Of a DNA stretch of 64,000 nt, positions 1 to 8,718 are shown piece by piece. The notes beneath the pieces were generated by a model that worked only from the letters and a program-made list of their open reading frames with translations, searched no databases and was not told where the DNA came from. Made by a program: the position numbers and the translations under genes. How positions within the stretch are numbered: position 1 is the first letter of the stretch; the number at the start of each line of letters is the position of its first letter. The DNA is from Roseburia sp. AM59-24XD (lineage in GTDB: Bacteria; Bacillota; Clostridia; Lachnospirales; Lachnospiraceae). The DNA lies in NCBI RefSeq assembly GCF_003478445.1, contig NZ_QUET01000003.1, positions 62,001 to 126,000 of the forward strand, given 5' to 3'.

Positions 1-112
1 TTGTTTCAATGAGAATATTTCCGTTAACAGGAAAGGGGTTTACAGCAGTCCATTTTGAATTAAGCTTTGCTTTACGCATGTAACAATATCAGCGATAAAA
101 GGAGGAATCATT

Positions 113-709
113 ATGATGACATTAAATGCTGAGAAAAGAGACATGAATGTAAAGGCGAAAAAGTTACGGAGAGAGGGATATGTCCCGGGAAGCTTGTGCG
201 GAAGAGATCTGGAGGAATCTGTACCATTGAAGATATCCGAATTTGAGGCAGAGCGTTTCATGAGAAAGAACATGAAGGGCAGCAGAACGGTATTGCAGAT
301 CGGAGAGCAGAAGTACAATGCAATCGTGAAGGATGTTGATTATAATCCTTTGATGAAGAGAATCATGTTTATTGATTTCCAGATGCTGGTTGCCGGCGAG
401 AAGATTTCTACGACAGCACAGGTTGTATTGCTGCATGAGGAGCTGGCAAAGGGCTCCGTTGACGAGGAGATTTCCGAAATCCATTATAAAGCAGATCCGG
501 CGGATATTGTGGAGAAGGTTTATATTGATTTCGAGAAGCTGGGAGATCAGAAGTGTGTCAAGGTAAAGGATATCAAGGAACTGATGAATGACAAGATCGA
601 GCTGATCACTTCAGAGGATGCAACAATCGTAGATATTTCAGAGGAATCTCAGTACGAGGAAGAAACTGAGGACGCCGAGGGAGAAGCGGAGGCAGTTGCT
701 GCATCATAG
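113..709 (+). CDS. rplY: 50S ribosomal protein L25 (Ctc/TL5 family)
   Basis: The protein binds 5S rRNA in the large ribosomal subunit; the longer Ctc form is known in Gram-positives as a general-stress protein. The 198 residues fit the two-domain form: an N-terminal L25 beta-barrel (about 1-95, with the basic start and the Gly-Tyr-Val-Pro-Gly turn) and a C-terminal TL5/Ctc domain (about 100-185). It ends in an acidic Glu/Ala-rich tail typical of the family. An AAAGGAGG ribosome site lies 7 bases before the ATG at 113; the second ATG at 116 is also possible. It is followed by a strong terminator and appears monocistronic. Identity is firm; the stress role is family knowledge. Confidence 0.93.
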   Translation: MMTLNAEKRDMNVKAKKLRREGYVPGSLCGRDLEESVPLKISEFEAERFMRKNMKGSRTVLQIGEQKYNAIVKDVDYNPLMKRIMFIDFQMLVAGEKISTTAQVVLLHEELAKGSVDEEISEIHYKADPADIVEKVYIDFEKLGDQKCVKVKDIKELMNDKIELITSEDATIVDISEESQYEEETEDAEGEAEAVAAS

Positions 710-754
710 TGGTGCAGTGTATAGATGTTTATGACACATAAATGCCAACTCAAT

Positions 755-828
755 AAAACAAACGGGACTGCAGAATGCGTTCTTTGCCGGAGGTTTCGGC
801 GGGGATGCGGGGTAGTCCCGTTTTGTTT
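755..828 (+). terminator. Rho-independent terminator after L25
   Basis: A long hairpin with arms reading AACGGGACT (from 761) and AGTCCCGTT (from 814) is followed by TTTGTTT. The A/T-rich flanks extend the pairing, and the U-rich tail faces the plus strand. It closes the L25 transcript. Confidence 0.85.
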
Positions 829-890
829 GCATGCAGATCATCTGTTGTCTGCGGAATAAAAACGTAAAATGCGCCACGGAAAATGTTATG

Positions 891-941
891 TTGACAGGGG
901 AGCCTGTTTGGTATAGCGTATTATTGTTGATAAAAATTATC
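891..941 (+). promoter_or_regulatory. feoAB promoter with possible Fur box
   Basis: TTGACA at 891-896 is a consensus -35; a weak -10 (TAGCGT, 914-919) lies 17 bases on. Just downstream the 13-base dyad GATAAAAATTATC (929-941) resembles one arm pair of a Fur box. Iron repression of feo genes by Fur or a DtxR-type regulator is common, so the assignment is plausible, but only the dyad itself is seen. Confidence 0.4.
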
Positions 942-964
942 GGTAATCGAAGAGGGCAAAAGAT

Positions 965-3294
965 ATGACATTAAAGGAACTAGAGACAGGTAAGAGTGCT
1001 GTGATCCGTACAGTGGGAGGAAAGGGTGCGTTGCGACAGCACTTTCTGGACATGGGAATGATTCCCGGGGCAGAGGTGACGGTAGTGAAATTGGCACCTA
1101 TGGGGGATCCGATGGAACTGCAGGTGCATGGATATGAGCTGACGCTCCGGCTGGCGGAGGCAGATCAGATTGAGATTGCGCCGATCGATCAGAGAACAAG
1201 GAGCCACGCCGGCAGTGAACGGCTGCAGGCAACAGAGCATCCGGGACTTGGTGAGGAAGGAAAATATCATTCTAAGGAGGATGAGAATCCGCTGCCGGAG
1301 GGGACACTGCTCACCTATGCTCTTGTCGGCAATCAGAATTGTGGAAAAACGACATTGTTTAACCAGCTTACCGGATCGAACCAACATGTCGGTAATTTTC
1401 CGGGTGTTACGGTGGATCGTAAGGATGGAGCGATCAAAGGACATGCAGAGACAGATATTACGGATCTTCCGGGCATTTATTCCATGTCGCCATACAGCAG
1501 CGAGGAGATCGTATCAAGGAATTTTGTGCTGGATGAGAAGCCGCGGGCATTGATCAATATTGTTGATGCGACGAATATTGAGAGAAATCTTTATTTGACG
1601 ATGCAGCTTCTGGAGATGGATATTCCGATGGTTGTTGCATTGAATATGATGGATGAGGTGACAGGCAATCAGGGAGCGATTGATGTGAACGGAATGGAGG
1701 CACTGCTCGGAGTGCCGGTAATTCCGATTTCTGCGGCGAAGAATGAGGGCGTGGACGAGCTTGTGCGTCATGCACTTCACATTGCAAAATATCAGGAAAA
1801 ACCTCTGCGTCAGGATTTTTGCGATAAAAATGACCACGATGGAGCGGTTCATCGCTGTATCCATGCCGTTATCCATCTGATCGAGGATCATGCGGAGCAT
1901 GCCGGGATTCCGGTGCGTTTTGCGGCGACAAAGGCAATCGAGGGGGATCCGTTAATTCTTGAGAAGCTGGCATTGGATCAAAATGAGACGGAGATGCTGG
2001 AGCATATTGTGCAGCAGATGGAAAGGGAGCGTGGTCTGGATCGCAGTGCCGCCATTGCGGATATGCGGTTTGATTTTATAGAGCGTCTTTGCGAGCAGAC
2101 AGTGGTGAAACCCAAGGAGAGCAGAGAACGGATCCGGAGTGAGCGCATTGACCGTGTGCTGACCGGAAAGTACACGGCAATTCCCTGCTTTGTGGGGATT
2201 ATGGTGCTTGTGTTTTATCTGACCTTTAATGTGATTGGGGCGTGGCTTCAGAATATTCTGCAGATGGGGATTGACGCAGTGTCCGATATTGTGGACAGAG
2301 GCTGGCGGCGATGCAGGTCAATGAAGCGGTGCATAGTCTGATCATTGATGGAATTTTTACCGGTGTGGGAAGTGTTTTAAGTTTCCTGCCGATTATCGTG
2401 ACACTGTTCTTCTTCCTGTCCATGATGGAAGATAGTGGATATATTGCCCGTGTGGCATTTGTGATGGACAAGCTCCTGCGAAAGATTGGTCTGTCTGGCC
2501 GGAGTATTGTACCGATGCTGATCGGTTTTGGCTGTACCGTTCCGGCTGTTATGGCGACAAGAACGCTGACCAGTGAACGTGACCGCAAAATGACGATTCT
2601 TTTGACACCATTTATGAGCTGCACGGCAAAGCTTCCGATCTACTCTTTCTTTGTCAGCGTATTTTTCCCGGGACGCGGTGGACTTATCATGGCGGGTCTG
2701 TATTTGTTTGGTATTGTTACAGGAATATTGATCGCATTTCTGTATAAAGGAACACTTTTTCAGGGGGAGCCGGTGCCATTTGTGATGGAGCTTCCGAACT
2801 ACCGTCTGCCGGGAGCAAAAAACGTGGCACAGCTTCTGTGGGAGAAGGCAAAGGATTTCTTGCAGAAGGCATTCTCGGTGATTTTAGTTGCTACAGTTGT
2901 TGTATGGTTCCTGCAAAGCTTTAACCTGCGCCTGAATATGGTAACCGATTCGGCGGACAGTATTCTGGCGGCTGTTTCTTCGCTGCTTGTGCCGGTATTT
3001 GCACCACTGGGGCTGGGTGACTGGAGGATCTGCACCGCTCTGCTCAGTGGTTTTATGGCAAAGGAAAGCGTTGTATCTACTCTGGGCGTCCTTTTTGGCG
3101 ACAGCATCGGTTCCGTGTTATCACCGGTTTCTGCGGCGTCGCTTTTGGTGTTCAGCCTGTTGTATACGCCGTGTGTGGCAGCAGTGGCATCCATCAGGCG
3201 GGAGCTTGGCGGCAAATGGGCAGTGGGCGTGGTGTTCTGGCAGTGCGCTGTAGCGTGGATCGCTGCGATGCTGGTGCGGCTGGTTTTATTGTAA
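965..3294 (+). CDS. feoB: Ferrous iron transporter, fused FeoA-FeoB (frameshifted)
   Basis: This membrane GTPase imports Fe2+. Residues 1-75 form an SH3-like FeoA domain, usually a separate protein. A G domain follows, with the P-loop GNQNCGKT near residue 121 and a DLPG switch II. The second half is the polytopic core, with the conserved segments GFGCTVPAV and SCTAKLPIY. The frame breaks near 2304: the first part would stop at 2341 and the second is open from 2311. Adding one T in GGCTGG gives a continuous DRGLAAMQVNE and a 776-residue protein. The loss is probably a sequence error, but if real the transporter would be dead. It is transcribed alone. Confidence 0.9.
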
Positions 3295-3868
3295 CAAAAA
3301 CGGTATGAGGTAAAACGGTTTGAATAATAGGTTTTCTTCTTTGCTGACATCCTTTTGGGATAATAAATAAATGTTGCGCACATGCTTTGAATATTTTTTA
3401 TAAAACTGTTTTATGGATTCGTGTTTTCCTGTACCCGAAGACTTAATTTCGAAAGCATTGATCTTACTTCCTTCCGAAATCAGAAAATCTACTTCATAAT
3501 AGTGGGTACTGCCGTGTTTTTCCCAGGTATGATAATAAAGCTCTCTCCCGGCTGCAGCAATCATCTGGGCGGCAAGGTTTTCGTACAGGAACCCCAGATT
3601 TGCAGGGAGCTTGTCGGACAGCAGCTTGGCATATATATCATTTTCGGTCACCGGACGGTCAATAAACATGAGCGTGACAAATAATCCGGTATCAGAAAGA
3701 TATAATTTATAGCTGTCAAAGTCTTTTGTGTCCGGCAGACTTGCTCCCGGATCCGTGGAATTATAGCAGGGTAAGATTGTTTTTGAGTCGCCGGGCTCCT
3801 TCAAGTAAAATAGCATATTTCCCGGAATACTGCTGCTTCCATTCTAAAAACTTCTGATAGGCTTTTCT
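3286..3868 (-). pseudogene. DUF4143-type AAA ATPase, internally deleted remnant
   Basis: Read on the minus strand, a short N-terminal piece ending YAILLEGARR, the start of a P-loop (normally followed by VGKS), runs straight into a C-terminal piece typical of DUF4143 ATPases: a Tyr-Leu-Ser-Asp-Thr-Gly-Leu motif, then a PD-(D/E)XK-like end with EVDFLI and AFEIKSS. The Walker A Lys/Ser, Walker B and most of the AAA core are missing, so a large in-gene deletion is inferred. The pieces are also in different frames, and no intact start is visible. An intact relative lies at 44240-45526. Family members are genomic-island ATPases of unclear role. Confidence 0.7.
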
Positions 3869-3996
3869 TCAAGATTATTATATAGTAAAATGTACTTTTC
3901 TTCAAAACTTTTGGATTTTATTTACTATGAGAAAGGATTGGAGTTATGCGTAAATATATGCTACAATAGTCTCATCATGTCAAAGGAGAGGAATGT

Positions 3997-4221
3997 ATGG
4001 ACGCACATCAGAAAAAGAAGATAGCACCGATTGTTATTACTGTATTGATCGTTCTGTATTATCTGCTTTATTTCTGTCTGGTCATCAGCCTTGTGCCTGC
4101 AGTGCTTAAGGTGGTGCTGGCAGTGATCCCGGCGGCGTTAGGCGGAGCGATGATATATGTCTGTATGGAGAGAATCAAAGAAATCGATGGAGGAGAAGAA
4201 GATGATCTTAGTAAATACTGA
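3997..4221 (+). CDS. Small two-helix membrane protein
   Basis: A 74-residue protein of unknown function. A basic start (HQKKK) precedes two hydrophobic stretches (about residues 10-34 and 38-55), and the end is acidic and cytoplasmic. AAAGGAGAGG gives a clear ribosome site before the ATG. Its 3' end overlaps the start of the YbjQ-like gene by 20 bases, so the two are translationally coupled and probably act together. No family is recognised. Confidence 0.7.
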   Translation: MDAHQKKKIAPIVITVLIVLYYLLYFCLVISLVPAVLKVVLAVIPAALGGAMIYVCMERIKEIDGGEEDDLSKY

Positions 4222-4513
4222 TTACATTACCGGAAAGGAACTGGAGATGCTGGGGCTGGTGAAGGGAAGCACAATTCAGTCCAAGAATGTTGGAAGAGAT
4301 ATTACACAGAGCCTGAAGACTCTGGTGGGCGGCGAGTTGAAAGCGTACAATGAGATGATGACGGAGGCACGGGCGCTTGCTACTAAGAGAATGGTGATGG
4401 AGGCGCAGAGCATGGATGCAGATGCCGTTGTGAATGTGCGCTATGCGTCCTCGGCAGTGATGCAGGGAGCCGCTGAGGTGATCGCGTATGGAACGGCAGT
4501 AAAGTTTAAGTAG
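4202..4513 (+). CDS. YbjQ family (DUF74) protein
   Basis: A 103-residue protein of the YbjQ/UPF0145 family, a small pentamer-forming fold sometimes described as heavy-metal binding, with no established role. It opens MILVNTDYITGKE and has the family's GGELKAYNEMM segment and the DADAVVNVRY strand. The ATG at 4202 is preferred over upstream ones because GGAGGAGAAG lies just before it. It is coupled to the small membrane protein upstream. Its native neighbour downstream was probably the chloride channel gene now displaced by the cassette at 4569-6334. Confidence 0.85.
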   Translation: MILVNTDYITGKELEMLGLVKGSTIQSKNVGRDITQSLKTLVGGELKAYNEMMTEARALATKRMVMEAQSMDADAVVNVRYASSAVMQGAAEVIAYGTAVKFK

Positions 4514-4518
4514 ACAAG

Positions 4519-4568
4519 GGGAAATTATGCGCCAGATAAAAATGATCCGATTTTATATGGGAAGAATA
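4519..4568 (+). repeat. 50-bp direct repeat, left copy
   Basis: These 50 bases are identical to 6285-6334. They include the ribosome site and the first 14 codons of the CLC channel gene. Here the reading frame stops two codons later at TAA, so this copy is a severed 5' end of that gene. Confidence 0.95.
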
Positions 4569-4576
4569 AAGCAATA

Positions 4577-4671
4577 AAAAAGAGTTGCCTTGTTGAAAAG
4601 CAACGTATATACATTGCGAAAAGAAAAAGCAACGAAAAAGAGTTGCACAATTTTGGATCATAAGATAAAGT
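4577..4671 (+). promoter_or_regulatory. Cassette promoter with repeated GTTGC/GCAAC motifs
   Basis: Two copies of AAAAAGAGTTGC (4577-4588, 4635-4646) and two of AAAAGCAACG (4596-4605, 4625-4634) form nested inverted repeats. The last GTTGC overlaps a possible -35 (TTGCAC, 4643-4648), followed 17 bases on by a weak -10 (TAAAGT, 4666-4671). This has the look of an operator. The HTH at the end of the SatD-like protein is a candidate ligand, by inference only. Confidence 0.5.
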
Positions 4672-4683
4672 ATATGGTATGAG

Positions 4684-5550
4684 GTGAATTACATGAAATA
4701 TGCAGCGATAATGTTTGATGTAGTAGAGTCCCGGAAATATTATGATCGATATGATGTACAAAATGTATTAATGGGATGCGTGGATTATCTAAATACTATA
4801 TATGAACAAGGAATCAAGAAAAAGGTAGTATCTAGTGCAGGGGATGAATTTCAAGGTTTGTTTTTAGATTTACAAGCCGCATTTTTATATATTAAAAAAT
4901 TACAGCTTTTAATATATCCTATTAAGATAAGGTGTGGTATAGGATATGGCAAAATAAAATATGACGTGGAAGAATGGACGTCGTCTGCTTTTGATGGAGA
5001 AGCATATTATTTGGCAAGGGATGCGATCAATGCGGTTAAACGAAAAAAAAGTAATGTCATATGCTTTAATACAAATTCAAAATATGACAGATATTTAAAT
5101 GAATTTTGTTTATCAACTCAGCAGATCAGGTTGAGACAACCGCAGGTTGCAAATATAATTGAGATTATATCAGATATTATGCTACCCCTTAAGGACAGCT
5201 GGGAGGATACTTCGTTTTATAGCTGGTTATTGGACAATAGATACAAATTGTTAGAACAAGAATATTGGAGCGTGGGGTATAGAAGACAGGAGAGTCCGGA
5301 AATGCCTGTCATAAATTATGAAATACTTTACGAAGATAGAAATTTATATTATGAAAAGAAAGCTGACAAGCTGTCATTTTATATGGATGAATTTTGGGTT
5401 CGTGGTATGTCAACAGAAATTGCTCGAATTATGAATACTTCTCGGCAAAATATCGACAGATATATAATATCAGCGAGAATAAAGGAAAGGAGAACAAGGG
5501 ATAAAGCGATATTTGATTTACTAGGGGAGGATATATGGAAAACTATTTGA
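4684..5550 (+). CDS. SatD-family protein with C-terminal helix-turn-helix
   Basis: A 288-residue protein. The first half has features of the SatD family, whose fold is related to class III nucleotide cyclases: the opening AAIMFDVVESR with an acidic metal-site candidate, then SSAGDEFQGLF and a GIGYG strand. The C-terminus (about 235-270, GMSTEIARIMNTSRQNIDRY) reads as a helix-turn-helix. No function is established; being both nucleotide-cyclase-like and DNA-binding, it could be a signal-sensing regulator (inference). The start has a modest GAGGTG site; the ATG at 4693 is equally possible. It overlaps the next gene by 16 bases. Base composition is clearly more AT-rich than neighbours. Confidence 0.7.
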   Translation: MNYMKYAAIMFDVVESRKYYDRYDVQNVLMGCVDYLNTIYEQGIKKKVVSSAGDEFQGLFLDLQAAFLYIKKLQLLIYPIKIRCGIGYGKIKYDVEEWTSSAFDGEAYYLARDAINAVKRKKSNVICFNTNSKYDRYLNEFCLSTQQIRLRQPQVANIIEIISDIMLPLKDSWEDTSFYSWLLDNRYKLLEQEYWSVGYRRQESPEMPVINYEILYEDRNLYYEKKADKLSFYMDEFWVRGMSTEIARIMNTSRQNIDRYIISARIKERRTRDKAIFDLLGEDIWKTI

Positions 5551-6263
5551 TTTTATTGATATTCCATTTGATTGGTGATTTTTACTTGCAAACAACAAAG
5601 GTCGCAAGATGTAAAAATGCAGCAAAGGGAGAATTGTGCGGAGAATGTCAGAAGTGTAAAAATAATATATGGTTTAATGGAGAATATTTACTAATGCATT
5701 CCGTGCTGTATATTGTTCCGTTTTTGGTGTTGTATTTTGTGGCGGGATGGAAATCTGCGACTGGTGCCATAGCGATATTATTGGCAACACATATATTGAT
5801 AGATGCAACGGCTTGTTATTTTAACAAGAAAATGAAACAAACAGTTGTCTTTATTATTGATCAGATGCTGCATATGGGAGTTTTGTGCATAATATTACAC
5901 ATTTTTGGGTTCAACTGTGATGCCGGCCGTTATTATGAAGCGTTGAAAATTGTTTTTTTGAGTCTTGCGCTGATAATGCCATGCTCAATAATGATCAATA
6001 AATTGATTCAGGATATTTATCCTAATTCAAATGAGACGGGTATGTTTGATGTTGGTTCTATGATAGGAGTTATGGAACGGATATTGACAGTTGTTTTTGC
6101 CTGTTTAGGAAATTTTTCTGCTATTGCGATAATAATTACGATAAAAACTTGGGCGAGAACAAACGATTTAAAGGAGGCAGAGTTTAGAAATAAGTATCTG
6201 CTGGGAACATTAACAAGCTTGGTTTTGGCATTGCTGATTTTTATTATTTATAACGAGTTGTAG
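5535..6263 (+). CDS. DUF3307-family integral membrane protein
   Basis: A 242-residue membrane protein with about six to seven hydrophobic segments. It opens LLIFHLIGDFYLQT, a motif typical of DUF3307 proteins. A CGECQKCKN segment near residues 35-43 supplies a paired-Cys motif that could bind zinc. GGGGAGG precedes its ATG inside the end of the SatD-like gene. SatD and DUF3307 genes are, from general knowledge, often found side by side, which supports both calls. Its role is unknown; a membrane effector or sensor controlled by its partner is speculation. Confidence 0.7.
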   Translation: MENYLILLIFHLIGDFYLQTTKVARCKNAAKGELCGECQKCKNNIWFNGEYLLMHSVLYIVPFLVLYFVAGWKSATGAIAILLATHILIDATACYFNKKMKQTVVFIIDQMLHMGVLCIILHIFGFNCDAGRYYEALKIVFLSLALIMPCSIMINKLIQDIYPNSNETGMFDVGSMIGVMERILTVVFACLGNFSAIAIIITIKTWARTNDLKEAEFRNKYLLGTLTSLVLALLIFIIYNEL

Positions 6264-6284
6264 GAAAGCATTGCAGATGGAAGA

Positions 6285-6334
6285 GGGAAATTATGCGCCA
6301 GATAAAAATGATCCGATTTTATATGGGAAGAATA
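6285..6334 (+). repeat. 50-bp direct repeat, right copy
   Basis: Identical to 4519-4568. This copy lies in the intact channel gene: it includes the ribosome site, the ATG at 6293 and the first 14 codons. Identity begins at the GGG just before AAATTATG and ends after GGAAGAATA. Confidence 0.95.
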
Positions 6335-7561
6335 TCGAGGAATCTCGCAGTTTTTATACGCTGGGGGATTTTCTCGGCGTTTGCAGGGCTTTTCGTGGGA
6401 GCCTTCAGTACGCTTTTTGCGTTTTGTCTGCGTCAGGTGACAACGTTTCGGACACAGAATCCGTGGATAATCCTGTTGCTGCCTTTGGCAGGTGTTGTCA
6501 TTGTGTTTTTGTATGGAGTATTTCGCTATAAGAATGATAAGGGAACCAATATGGTGCTTTCCTCAATTCATGCGGAGGCAGAGGTGCCGTTTCGGATGGC
6601 ACCTCTGATCTTTATTTCGACGATCATTACGCATTTGTTCGGCGGAAGTGCCGGTCGTGAGGGGGCAGCACTGCAGCTTGGCGGAAGTATCGGACAGCAG
6701 CTTGGCAAGCTGTTCCGGTTTGACGAGAAGGACCAGAGGATTGTTGTTATGTGTGGCATGAGTGCGGCATTCTCGGCGATTTTCGGCACACCGATCGCAG
6801 CGTCAATATTTTCGATGGAGGTTGTCAGCGTCGGCGTTATGTATTATGCGGCGTTGGTACCGTGCGTGTTTTCCTCGCTTGTGGCATCGAAGTTTGCGAC
6901 GCATATGGGAATCGGACCGAATGTGTTCAAGATTCGTCATATGCCAATGTTTCAGGTGGTGCCCAGTCTGAAGATCATCGGGCTGGCGTTGTGCTGTGCG
7001 GCACTCAGCGTTGTTTTCTGTATGGCACTTCATTCTCTGGGAGATTTCTATCGGAAGAGACTGAAGAATCCATATATACGGATTGTAGTGTCTTCGTTGG
7101 TGATCATTCTGCTGACGATTCTTTTGCAGACAGACGATTACATGGGAGCCGGTGTGCCGGTAATCCAGCGTGCGATCCGCGGTCAGGTGGATCCGCTTGC
7201 CTTTGTCTGGAAGATTGTTTTTACGGCGCTTACACTGGAAGCGGGCTTTAAGGGCGGTGAGATTGTGCCGTCGTTTTTTGTTGGTGCGACATTCGGCTGT
7301 CTGTTCGGGCAGCTTCTTGGGATTTCGCCATCGCTTTGTGCGGCGGTCGGAATGATGTCGGTATTCTGCGGTGTTACTAATTGTCCGATCACATCGATGC
7401 TCATTGCGTTTGAGCTGTTTGGGTATCATGGAGTGCCGTTTTTCCTGCTCGGAATCAGCGTCAGCTATCTCATGTCGGGCTATTACGGGCTTTATCATGA
7501 CCAGACGATCGTGTACTCCAAGTATAAGACGGAATATATCAATCGAAAGGCGCGGGAATAG
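6293..7561 (+). CDS. CLC-type chloride channel/transporter
   Basis: A 422-residue CLC-family membrane protein that moves Cl- or, in the F- subgroup, fluoride. Visible motifs are GREGAAL near residue 120, whose Glu is the gating glutamate, a GGE(I/V)VPSFF segment near 325, and the helix N equivalent CGVTNCPIT near 365. The first Cl- site motif GSGIP of classical CLCs is replaced by FGGSAGREG context, so the exact ion is not settled. No CBS domains follow. Its first 50 bases are duplicated upstream by the cassette insertion, and it probably now relies on read-through from cassette genes. Confidence 0.85.
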   Translation: MRQIKMIRFYMGRISRNLAVFIRWGIFSAFAGLFVGAFSTLFAFCLRQVTTFRTQNPWIILLLPLAGVVIVFLYGVFRYKNDKGTNMVLSSIHAEAEVPFRMAPLIFISTIITHLFGGSAGREGAALQLGGSIGQQLGKLFRFDEKDQRIVVMCGMSAAFSAIFGTPIAASIFSMEVVSVGVMYYAALVPCVFSSLVASKFATHMGIGPNVFKIRHMPMFQVVPSLKIIGLALCCAALSVVFCMALHSLGDFYRKRLKNPYIRIVVSSLVIILLTILLQTDDYMGAGVPVIQRAIRGQVDPLAFVWKIVFTALTLEAGFKGGEIVPSFFVGATFGCLFGQLLGISPSLCAAVGMMSVFCGVTNCPITSMLIAFELFGYHGVPFFLLGISVSYLMSGYYGLYHDQTIVYSKYKTEYINRKARE

Positions 7562-7586
7562 CCCCCAACATCATAATAATCTAAAA

Positions 7587-7621
7587 AATGCCGGGACAGT
7601 GTATCGCATTGCCCCGGCATT
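7587..7621 (-). terminator. Terminator for the DUF402 gene
   Basis: Arms AATGCCGGG (7587-7595) and CCCGGCATT (7613-7621). The run of six A on the left becomes the U tail for minus-strand transcripts, so it mainly serves the DUF402 gene; it may also slow plus-strand transcription from the channel gene. Confidence 0.85.
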
Positions 7622-7634
7622 CGCTATCTGTTTG

Positions 7635-8111
7635 TTATTCTCTTGATGTGATGGGCTCTGTAAGCTCGTCCAGATGTCCCTCGTAAATAAAACGCAGAAG
7701 ATTGTTCGTCTGACGCAGTGCCTTTGCCAGCAAAGGCGCCGGAAGTGTAAGATTCTCCGTGAAATCCGCGAATTCGTCCAGATCAACGACTTCCACATGC
7801 TTGTCCGGATAAATTAATACATCGATCAGGAGATCGTGGAAGATGTATGTATTCTCATTCGGGCGGTATTCTGTCTCGATAATATCACAGTACCAGTACA
7901 CAAGCCTGTCAGCAGCATCAAAGACCTTGCTGATCTTGAAGCCTTCCTTCATATAATACACAGAAATACCGTGGTCAATATCTTTGCGCGGTTTCAGAAT
8001 GTTCCATTTCGTCACAAGAATATTATCGTCCCGATAGAGGATCAGATCATCCTTCAATTCGACGGTTTCGTCTGGCATGTAACGCCTGCGGTACAAATGA
8101 ATGGTATCCAT
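7635..8111 (-). CDS. DUF402 domain protein
   Basis: A 158-residue cytoplasmic protein. The conserved DUF402 core is seen in the middle: the strand DRLVYWYCDI near residue 70, the acidic stretch ETEYRPNENTYIFHDLLIDV, then a DEFADF motif. Relatives include nucleoside di/triphosphatases and the FomD hydrolase, which use clustered acidic residues and divalent metals, so a small phosphate-ester hydrolase is possible but unproven. It has its own promoter and terminator and stands alone between the channel gene and the atp operon. Confidence 0.8.
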   Translation of the reverse strand: MDTIHLYRRRYMPDETVELKDDLILYRDDNILVTKWNILKPRKDIDHGISVYYMKEGFKISKVFDAADRLVYWYCDIIETEYRPNENTYIFHDLLIDVLIYPDKHVEVVDLDEFADFTENLTLPAPLLAKALRQTNNLLRFIYEGHLDELTEPITSRE

Positions 8112-8165
8112 GGTATTCTCCTTTGTGCGTATGTTTTTGTTCGCGGTACTGAAGTGTTACAGATA

Positions 8166-8194
8166 ATTATAGCGGGCTTGCAGGGGATTGTAAA
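8166..8194 (-). promoter_or_regulatory. Promoter for the DUF402 gene
   Basis: On the minus strand TTTACA (complement of 8189-8194), a 17-base spacer and TATAAT (complement of 8166-8171) form a near-consensus sigma-A promoter, about 55-80 bases before the DUF402 start. Confidence 0.7.
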
Positions 8195-8320
8195 TAATTT
8201 TTTCTGTAAAATGTATCCTGTGGACTTTTTGTACAAATTATTATATAATGTAACCGTATTTGTAGATTTTTGTGCAATTCTTTCATGGATGCGAAAGAAT
8301 TGCAAAATGGTGTTATAGTC

Positions 8321-8656
8321 ATGAACAAAAAGGAAAAAAATATATTGAGAGCCTTTGTGATGGTGTCACAGGTCAGTATCACGATTCTGGTGCCGATCGC
8401 TCTCAGCGGATGGATCGGCTGGTGGCTGAATGGGCAGTTTCACACGCAGATATGGTTTCTTATAATGATCGTACTTGGTGTAGGGGCAGCATTTCGCAAT
8501 GTTTATTATCTGACAAAGTCCTTTTATTCAGAAGACATGAAAAAGGAGCATGAGCGCCTCCAATATATAGAAGCTTTGAAGAAGCAGGGACAGGCGCGCA
8601 GGGAACAGACGGAAAATGCTTCCGGAGAGCAGAAGGATGCAGACAGGAAGAATTAA
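8321..8656 (+). CDS. ATP synthase-associated AtpZ/AtpI-like membrane protein
   Basis: A protein of about 111 residues with two hydrophobic helices (about 12-32 and 42-60) and a charged Lys/Glu-rich tail. The layout and position at the head of the atp operon match the AtpZ-like putative F0 subunits that, with AtpI, help assemble the c ring or carry ions in related bacteria. The ATG at 8321 (MNKKEKN) is chosen because the protein reads naturally from there; an in-frame ATG at 8285 is possible and neither has a strong ribosome site. A TATAAT at 8244-8249 suggests a promoter close upstream. Confidence 0.7.
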   Translation: MNKKEKNILRAFVMVSQVSITILVPIALSGWIGWWLNGQFHTQIWFLIMIVLGVGAAFRNVYYLTKSFYSEDMKKEHERLQYIEALKKQGQARREQTENASGEQKDADRKN

Positions 8657-8718
8657 AGTTTTGTCGGAATAGTCGATATAGCGATTGTTTATTGTATCGG
8701 ATAATATGGAGGATTCGT

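Larger units (their letters stand above)
4569..6334 (+). mobile_element. Two-gene cassette inserted at the clc start codon region
   Basis: A 1.77-kb AT-rich insert lies between the severed 5' end of the chloride channel gene and its intact copy. It carries its own promoter region, a SatD-like gene, a DUF3307-like gene, and at its right end a second copy of the first 50 bases of the channel gene, which rebuilds that gene. No transposase, integrase or terminal inverted repeat is visible. Insertion is inferred from the exact 50-bp repeat and the abrupt composition change; how it moved is unknown. Confidence 0.75.
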
